Below are positions 25,301 to 34,300 of a stretch of DNA of 64,000 bases, one piece after another. This DNA is from Undaria pinnatifida. Lineage: Eukaryota; Sar; Phaeophyceae; Laminariales; Alariaceae. Both the position numbers and the translations under genes were made by a program. The stretch lies in the NCBI GenBank assembly GCA_012845835.1, contig JABAKD010000104.1, positions 129,155 to 193,154 on the forward strand, given 5' to 3'. The stretch's first letter is position 1. The number at the start of each line of letters is the position of its first letter. The notes under the pieces are model-generated. The model did not search any database, was not told where the DNA came from, and was given only the letters and a program-made list of their open reading frames with translations.

Positions 25301-28300
25301 AGCTCACAGCTGACGTCCTTTAGGGCCCAGATTAACGAAGAGCACGGAAAATCGTAATTCGACTTTTTTTTTTTTTATTTAATGAAAAATACGCAAAAAA
25401 TTCAGCCCTGCTTCTTATCAAGGAGCGGCGTAGTGCGTTCTAGAACAAAAAAAAACGCAAAAGGGTCAACGAACACACGTGGGCAACGACCGAGGCGGGC
25501 GATGGCTCGCGTCCTCCCCAGAGCGCCGCACCTAGCGGCAGATTGTTTTGGCCTGCAGCGGCTCGGAGGCTATGGCTCTAGGCGTGTCTTGGATGGGCTG
25601 GCGCCACCTCGCCGCCCGACACGGGCAGCAGCGACGGGGATATAGCGGTCAAACTTCTAAGCTAAGTCGTTATGTGTACCATGGCAGCCGGGGAGCAGCG
25701 AGCCCAAAAAAACGAAGATCAATTTTTACATATACATAGTCTATAGACTAGTCTATGCCCTCCCGGAATAAAAACACTCACCATCGGCGTGGAGGAGGCT
25801 GTGGCTGTAAGCATCTGAGGCGTTGTCTTCATCAATACCCTCTATGACATCATCGTCCCAAACCTGTCCGTCTATTGTAAAGTCCTGCAAAAGCGGGACG
25901 AAATACGCACGAGTACAAGTAGAGGCGGGAAGAAGGGTCGATTGGTTGTGCTTCGACAATCCAACAATAGCTCTAAAATCCGCGCAGCCTTCGACGATGA
26001 ACGTTTCGCATGTTACCAACAAAAAATAGGGAATACGGGCCGCACCTTCGGTTACCGTCGTGATGACTGTATTCACGGTATATGTGAAGGCTCGGTTGCG
26101 GTCACAGCCCGTAAGGTAAACAAACTAGTTAACAGTCGCCAGTCACGTTAGGCACCAGGCGAACGGCTAGGTGATGCGGGGTCTTTACAACTTTGGAGTT
26201 GATATAGCCCAATGTCCCGTACCGGCTTGCGCACACTATGTGTTTGATTGAACTCTCGACTATTTCGAGATTGCGTAGATCGAAAAAGAGCTCTCGTCAA
26301 AATTTGCCAGCATTTAATTGCTGTCAACAACAATCCTCCAGCCGTTATGCCGAGAAGGCGAGAGAAAGGCGCTGCGCTTTATTATGAGAACACAGCAACG
26401 AAACACGAATGTCTAGCCAACGTCTACGCGGAGAGAAGCAATTCGAACCTGAAGAGTGTAGTAGTCGTGCTTGATCTCAAACAGCCTAGACTTCTTTCCC
26501 GAACCACGTACAATTACGTTGTCCGTGCCTCCGACCCCTCTGATCGTAATCCTTGCGTCTTCGGTGCCGTCCACCTATGGCGAGCAAACAAGCGCGTTAA
26601 ACATATGGACTGTGTAAGTGGCTTCCTTTATTGTCCCGTGCGACAACGATTAAACGACTGGTCGCCATGGGTTAGCCAGTGGTCACCAAGACTTGTGCGC
26701 CGAAAGGTCTGAAAACGATGACCGCCTTGAATAGCCGCATTTCACCCAAAATAGGGCGTCGAAACTGAATACTCCGATAAGAGACTCCTCGTTGAATTTA
26801 TAGACTACACGTGGTTCGGTATGATTTTATAAGGTGTGTCGCTGTGAATTGTCTGTGTTTTAGGTGCGGGGGGTAACAGGAGAATTAACTAGCAGGGGTG
26901 TGGGCCAAGCACTGCCGTTCCTCTGGATTGTGGACGTTGTTCGATGCAGCATGCACCGCATCGCTGTGGTCCAAATATCATCTGTCAACTATCACTTTTC
27001 AGCGGCACAACTGCTGTCCGTCGAACCGCAACAACTGCTTGTGCTCTAATAATACTGGACTGTTTGGGTGATATACGTGCAGTATCCTATATACATACGA
27101 CGGGCGCGATACGCCATGCAGCTTGCGAAATACGTTGGTGCAGATCGTCGCTCCAAAAAAATGCAGGCGCATAGATGGGTTCATCTTCAACGCGACCTCT
27201 CTACGGGTGTAGCATTCTCATCAAATGCACATTTTTTTTTCTACACTTCTACTTTCCAGCTTCTGGACAAGCTGTATTCATAGGTGTCGTCCCTTCTCCC
27301 CCCCGGTTCTTGCCTCCAACTTTTATCGTTCGGCAATCCCACTGCTCGTCGACTTGTCATCGAGTGTTGCTAACTCACGCTCTCGCGCTTTCCGCAACTA
27401 TTAAGAGGCGAATTTCGTTTCGTTGCAAGATGTGACGTTTTCCGTTCAAAATGCTTGCGTAGCGAAACATTATTCCAACGTTGGTCTTTATTCTCTTGTC
27501 CACCGCCGGCTTGTCAACTGAAAAAAAATACAATTCCGGTACAACCGTTAGTTTATTTCCGTTTGAAACCTACAGCTTTCCGTACTAAAGTATCGTGTCA
27601 GTGCGTACTTGTATCCTTAATTCACTGAGAAGTCTGCCCTACTACCCTTTTTCCGTAGCGCGGTGTCCTCTACATTATTGCGTTTTTAACAACCATGAAA
27701 CTAACCCTAGCCCTAACCAATACGAAATACCGGTCAGAGTGCCTCATAATATTGACGTCACTAGGGTGAGGTGGTTGAAAAAACACGAAAAATGTATCAC
27801 TGCCGTAGCGCCTGGTTTGTTTTTCCATTCTGCTGCCTTCCCTTTTTCTTTTTATCCTGGGCAATTCCTTGGGAGAACTTGGATACCGTTTGGTACATGT
27901 ATGAACCTAGTGCGTGCGGCATTCGGGAGGGAGGAGTATTATCAAGTTACTCTCACCCGTACGACATAACGCATGCATGTGTGGCTCTAAGGCAAGTGCC
28001 CTACGGCAAGTGCCGGCCGCAAGGGACGCGCAAAGTGCCCTTGCGGCCCATGAAGCGTCTCCATGCACCCGAGAACGATCGGAGCAGCCGTTGGATTCGA
28101 CAACTATTCAAGGGAACACTTCCCGTGTGGTCCTAATTAAGTCTTTTGGGGCCCAGGTATACCATCATGCCGACCATGCACTTTCAGGTAAGTAAGGCAT
28201 CAGCCCGGGGGTTGTTACGAGTGTCCAGCGGTGCAACGGAGGAAGCTCTGCGAACGAGTGAGTGGCTTTGTTGGGCAGTCTGCTCGCCCAAGGATTTGGT

Positions 28301-31300
28301 GGCCAATTTTGCGAGGAGGGTAGCTTTGCAACCAGAAAAAATAAATCCTGCTAAAATAGTACCAACTCCCACTGACCATGGTGACGAGATCTTCAGAGTA
28401 GGTGCCGCTCTCAAGGTAGATCGTGTCCCCGGCTTCGACTCTGTTGAGTACACTCTGTGGGCAGGGTGGCGGGCACGTGGTGGCAGTTGTATTTGAAGGG
28501 GCCTGCTTATGTTAGAATGTCGGTAGAATATGCAGCCACGCCCATTTCGGGATTTTCTAGAGGCAGCTATTTTCAGCAGAAGAAGCCGACAATCAATCGT
28601 CGATGTCTTTAGCATATAGACCAGTCTATAGTCTATAGATTAGTAAATATGTGTGAAACATTGGGAGCTCTTCATGGGAGCAGCCTCACTCAACAAAAGA
28701 TGGTGCCAATTTGCCACAGCATGATCCTTTGCCGTAGCATGATCCCTTGATAGGAATAATAATAGAGCTTATTGTGCAACCCACGCTCTCTCTCTCTTCA
28801 GCGGCAATGAACGTGGCAAGCGCCTATCATATAGGATATTCTGAGCGAGCGGGGTAGGAAAAACAACAGTCGTACAGAAGTAATTTAACAGTGCTTCGTA
28901 GCCGAATGGGTTAACCGCATAATAAAGTACACATAAAATACTGCTTGTGGAGGACAGGTAAGCAGATTCCGTCAAGCTCCGATCAACGCATATTGTGTCA
29001 ACCAGGAAGATACGTTAACCAACGTCCGAACTACGAGATCCGCCATTGATAAATAACGGGTCTAAAATAGAATGGTTGACGGTCGGGAATATCAATGAAT
29101 ATCAATGTCCTTCCCAGCAGCAGGGCGTAAAATAGGCACCCGGCTCGTGGTGCGGCCACGCCACGCACCACGAGCCGTAGGGGACGTGCGCCCCCCCGGA
29201 GGACCGCCGGAGGCCAAATGTTTACCATATATATATGCGTCAATAAACTCAAGTTGAGTGCGTCTAGGACGAAATCAACACAAAAAAACACCAATTGTTT
29301 TTTGGGGTGAAACAGCCCCCCCCCCCCCCCCCCAAATGCCTGCGGCGAAAACGTACGAGCAGTTTGCGCCTACCGCAAAAATTGGTTGTGGCACAGGAAA
29401 AGCGTGGTGTGGCAATGCCTTCGGCACATACGTGGTGCAAAAAAACGGGATTTATGACAAAAAGGTGCGCCGGCACGCAACATTTCCCACCTCTATTTTA
29501 CGACCTGCTTACACGGCGGTGTGTGCTGTCTTCACATTATACCGTTCTTTCTACCCAACGACATCAAAGTCTTGATTCGGTACACACCCTGTCCGTGTAT
29601 AGGATGGCCTGTCTGTGGACTGTCCCTACGCTGATTGGTTGGGTTAGGGTTAGGGATCTGGGGTTCAAGTAATTCAAATTGTATGTCAACCATATCCTCG
29701 AATAAGTGCTGAGCTATCCTCAGCGATAAATCTGCTGGCAGGTGTTCGGTCTCCGTGAAGCCAATAGAAACGAGAACCGCCCCTAGGATACTATTAATCC
29801 GCAAGTTAACAACCAGTTATTATTGGTGTCGGTATGTATGGTACCAGCGTCGCCGGTGGATCAACGGTGTGCCGCGTAGCTACTATCGAGGTCAAGGTCG
29901 TCCAATCGATGGGCTCGAGCCCTGAAAAGGGCCCTTTCATACAAATTGACAGGCAGGGAGCGGGAGAGCACGAGTTGGCGAAATTCGATGCCAATCGATG
30001 AGCTAAAAAATACTGAAATGTGGGAATAATTAATGCTGAACAAACACTGCAGCTGTGCGCGAAAACAATTAAGGCACGTGCCGGGGGCGAGAAGGGAAGA
30101 AACCTGTGACCACGGCTTGTCCAAAGGTCACCGAAGGAAAAAAGTGATGATTGATAACAAAAAAATTAAAAATGGTGCCTGTCGCCCCTCCCGGCGTGGT
30201 CTACAGCAGTGAGTGGTGATTACCCTCTAATAATGCTGCCAGAGTGGGTTTTGGGGTTCGAATCCCTTGAGGGTCGGAATTTTGAGTTTACTTTGGAAAC
30301 ATAGAAATCAAGGGAACCAACTGCTGAGAGCGTCTAGCAGGGTGGGTAGGCGCAGCTCTGTGCGAGTGGACGAGGGAAAAAATGAAAAGGAGCCATCCCA
30401 CGGTAGGGTTGCAGCATGATCGATCAGTCCCTCAGCTCCTCACACAAGGAACTCAATACCCCACCCGAAGGACGAGGGAGAATAGGTAGATGTACCAGTG
30501 AGTAGACGAAGGGATAGGAACCACATCATCATTATGATGGGCGAGGAAAACGCTTAGTCTCGGCCTTGAACTTCGCGCATCTCGCCCTTTTAAAATAGTC
30601 GTGGAGTATAGACTAGTAGTCTATGATTGTCGGGTGCATTGTGTTCCGTACCGCTACTTTGACTACTTGTTACCCTGCCTGATAGCAGCGTCGCCCCGGT
30701 GGTTTATTTAGTTGTGAGCCCCGAACACTACTAAGAACACTGATGGACTGGGTTGTATAATTACGAAGATACAACGGTTTTCGGTTGACAACTTATTTCG
30801 GCTAGTCTGAGAGGGCATCACCGAAAATTGTGTATTTAATCGTTGATTGACTTTTGTAAGGTTGGAGTCGGGGGTTCAAATCTCGGTATGCACATTTTTT
30901 TTCTAGAGACACCAGGCCAACAGTCGAGAGCGCTTTATCGAGCGGGTAAAATAATTCAACGCCAGTCGACGAGGGAAGAAAGTAAGTGCTGGCTTATTAT
31001 CGCGGTAAAAACAGAATACATGAGTGTCCTACAGAAGTTACAGGAGTTTTTTGTAGGGTAATGCCAGGGGTAAATACCCCGGGTATGGTTTTGTGTGCAC
31101 CCTACAGACAGAACGAAAATAAGAAGTACGGGTACGGGTATGAATGTCGCACGGAACTCACAGCCGTTCCGGGTACGGGCAGGGTTGTACCGAACTCACA
31201 GAAGTCCCGGACACGGGTAAATCCCGAGTAAATACCCGCGTTAAAACGGGCAAAAAACCAACAAATTGGCTGGTAAAAACAAGACACAATTAATTGTCAA

Positions 31301-34300
31301 CGCATTTCCAATTTCTGCGATTGGTATACTGCATACACTGATTTGATGCACTCATAGGAAATAATACATAGACATACCACTGTAGCCCTTTTTTGTTGGT
31401 CGTGCTTCCGTTTACAAACCCCGTTTGTGTTGGTGCTGTGTTCAACAAATTTCACAGTAAGAATCTTTCCAACTAACTTCCCAAGCAAGGACTTCCTCCG
31501 CGGTTACAGGTTTTCCTCCCAAATTACCGTACTGTATTGCTCGAGAACAAAACTTTGCAATAAAACTAATACTGCTGCATATTGAACGCTAGGTACAACT
31601 TATGTGTTAGTATAGCAAGCCCGAAAATCCTTCCAAACCGAGAACAAAAACAAGAAAAAGATATATTATAAATAAAAATATCAATGCCGATCACAGCAAC
31701 TACTAGTATAATAATGACAAGGTATCTAAATAAATATACTTCCGAGCAATAGACAAAAAATATGTAAAATCCTTCTTTGGTGTCAGGGATTTGGTCAGGA
31801 GTTTTTTTTGTCTCGGCCGGAGTATGCGACTCGCGGAACTGGAATTCTCGGTCGAATATAGCTTCGTTCGAGCGCCGCCTTCGGGGGGCGGCTCCAACGC
31901 CCCTCGCCCTGCCGTGTCCTTTCCGCACGTCGACGTGAATGCGGACGGATGCCGAGCGAGACAAGCGAGAACTTGCAAAAATACCGCATGTCGAGGAGGA
32001 ATTTCGGAGATTTTGGTTGAATCTTAATGTCTGCAACGCCTGGATGATTTACAAAATTGGCATCATTTCCAAACGGTACTTAATACTGTTTGAAATTTTG
32101 CGGTGGCATGTGCAACTTATTATTGTTTCGTCGCAGATTGTGCTATAGGCGTTTAATTGCACGCGCCTGGATGATTTACAAGATTGGCATCATTTCCATA
32201 CGGTATTTGGTAATGTTTCCGCATATACAACTTATTATTGTTTTGTCACAGATTGTGGCGTTTTCTCCACACTCGTGTCATCAAGGGCCCAAGACTCGAG
32301 ACGAGACGAAGCAAGGTTATTTGCCTCGTCCCGTCCGAGACCCAGAGCAGCGTAGGGCACCAGCTGCCAGGGGTGTGAGACGAGGCATGCACGGCATGGG
32401 CTAGAAAACGTTGCCTGCAACAACTACCCGCCACAGTATAAACGCGCGGAAGCCGCCATGGGTCATGGTTTGAGTTTTGCTTTAGGTGGTTACTGCTGTT
32501 GTTGGGTTAGCTTGGGGATAGACACAATCTAATAGCGATCGATGCCGAGGAACGAACGCAGGCAAGGGGGTTGACACAACAAAGGAATAACTGACTGCTG
32601 TGCTCCAGCTACCTACTGCTGTGGAGTGCCCTCATCAACTGGAACCAAGCAACAGACACATACATCTTCCCGGGCTCGAGAGCAGGCGCGCCAGTCGGTC
32701 AAAGGGCTAATCCAGCCGTCGCAGTCATTCGTTATTCATGGTGCCTCGCTGTAGGCTTCATACGTGCAGCGGTTGGTTGCGTGTGTGGTGTTGGGCTCTC
32801 ATGTGCTGTGTGCGTGCTGGCCATGTATCTGCAGGTGTGGCTGCAAGACGATACATGATACGTCTAGAAGAACGCGTGTTAATTATACCAGTAGTAGATC
32901 GCTCTAATATTTCGCCTTTATATATTACAGTATTACGTTTGGTGCTACTGCAGTGGAGTGCCCTCATCAACTGAAACCAAGCAACAGACACACACACACA
33001 CATCTTGCCCGGACTCGAGAGCAGGGGCGCCGGTCTGTCAAAGGGCTAATCCAGCCGTCGCGGTCGTTCGTTATTCGTGGTGCCGCGCTGTAGGCTTCAT
33101 ACGTGCAGCGCTTGGTTGCGTGTGTGCTGTTGGGCTCTCATGTGCTGTGTGCGTGCTGGCCATGTGGCTGCAGGTGTGGCTGCAAGACGACACATGATTC
33201 GCCCAGAAGAACGCGTGTTAATTATACCAGTAGTAGATCGCTCTAATATTTCGCCTTTATATATTACAGTATTGCGTTTGGTGCTGTTGTAGTGTTCATC
33301 ATTTTGAGCGTGCTCGGTCTGCAGGTACAGATAGGCTCAAAACTGATCTGTCATACGGATTAAGTTGTTTTAGAGCCTACCTTCCACAGAGTTGGGGGGC
33401 TGTTAGTGATAGTGGTACGATTTCATACCGGTCTAGGATTATTTTTCTATATCCCCTTTAGTCTAGGGCTCCTCTCATAAGTGAGTTCTTCGTACATTGT
33501 GCAAGTAAGCCCGGAGGACCCATCGTGTATCTCACGCCGAGTCGAAGAGCTGTTTTGTGACTATGGTACAATCAAATACTGATCTGTGATACGGATTAAG
33601 TTGTGTCGGGGCCTACCTTCCACAGAGTCGGGGGCTGTTATAGTGATAGTGGTACGATTTCAAACCGGTCTAGGATTATTTTGTTTGTCTTGTGTGAGGC
33701 TTGATTATCCCCCTTTTCCCGTTTAGATTGCCATTTTTCTGGTGTAAGTTCTCTGCGTTGAAAGTACCAATTGGATCGAGGGCATTCTATATCCCCTTTA
33801 GCGCCCCTCTCTAAGTCTGCATAGTTCGTTCTTAATTTTTGTATATCTTTACGAGTGTATGTAAGTGCCGCGTACATTGAAGTAGCTAATTGAGGGCATG
33901 CAGTGTCGTCTGTAGTTCTTTTCTGTGAGTAAGTTCTTCGTATATTTTGGAAACAAACATGGTAAGTTCTTCGTCTACTGCTGTGGGAGTAAACACCGAG
34001 GGGTTTTCCAAGGCACAATCTACGGCGCCTTCCTTTTTCCCTTCCGTAAAAATAAAACCATATTCAACCATTCCGTCCGATACCTTTTTTATTGATGCCA
34101 TCTCCTCTTTCCTTTCGCCTCGAAGCCTCGAAGCGAAGCAGGTTTTTAAATTCTCCTTTCGGCATTTCTCACCTACTTTTACTCGGCGGCGGTTTCAATA
34201 ACAGCAGCAGCAGTGTTTCGCCTATTCTTGCTTCCTTCGTTTATATGTTTTCCTTCCATCAAAGTTTTTTATATTTATTTTTTCATTCTTCTGCGGATGG

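Larger units (their letters stand above)
18840..30400. repeat. Segmental duplication, copy 1, right part
   Basis: The stretch aligns in the same orientation with 52210-63460. It includes all exons from exon 2 onward of the beta-helix/WSC gene, most introns and the first 2 kb of intron 1. Intron sequence is clearly diverged while exons stay alignable with unchanged phases. Two intronic stretches are much more similar than their surroundings (see findings). Copy-specific insertions occur at about 24540-25740 here and 58650-58930 in the other copy. Confidence 0.9.
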
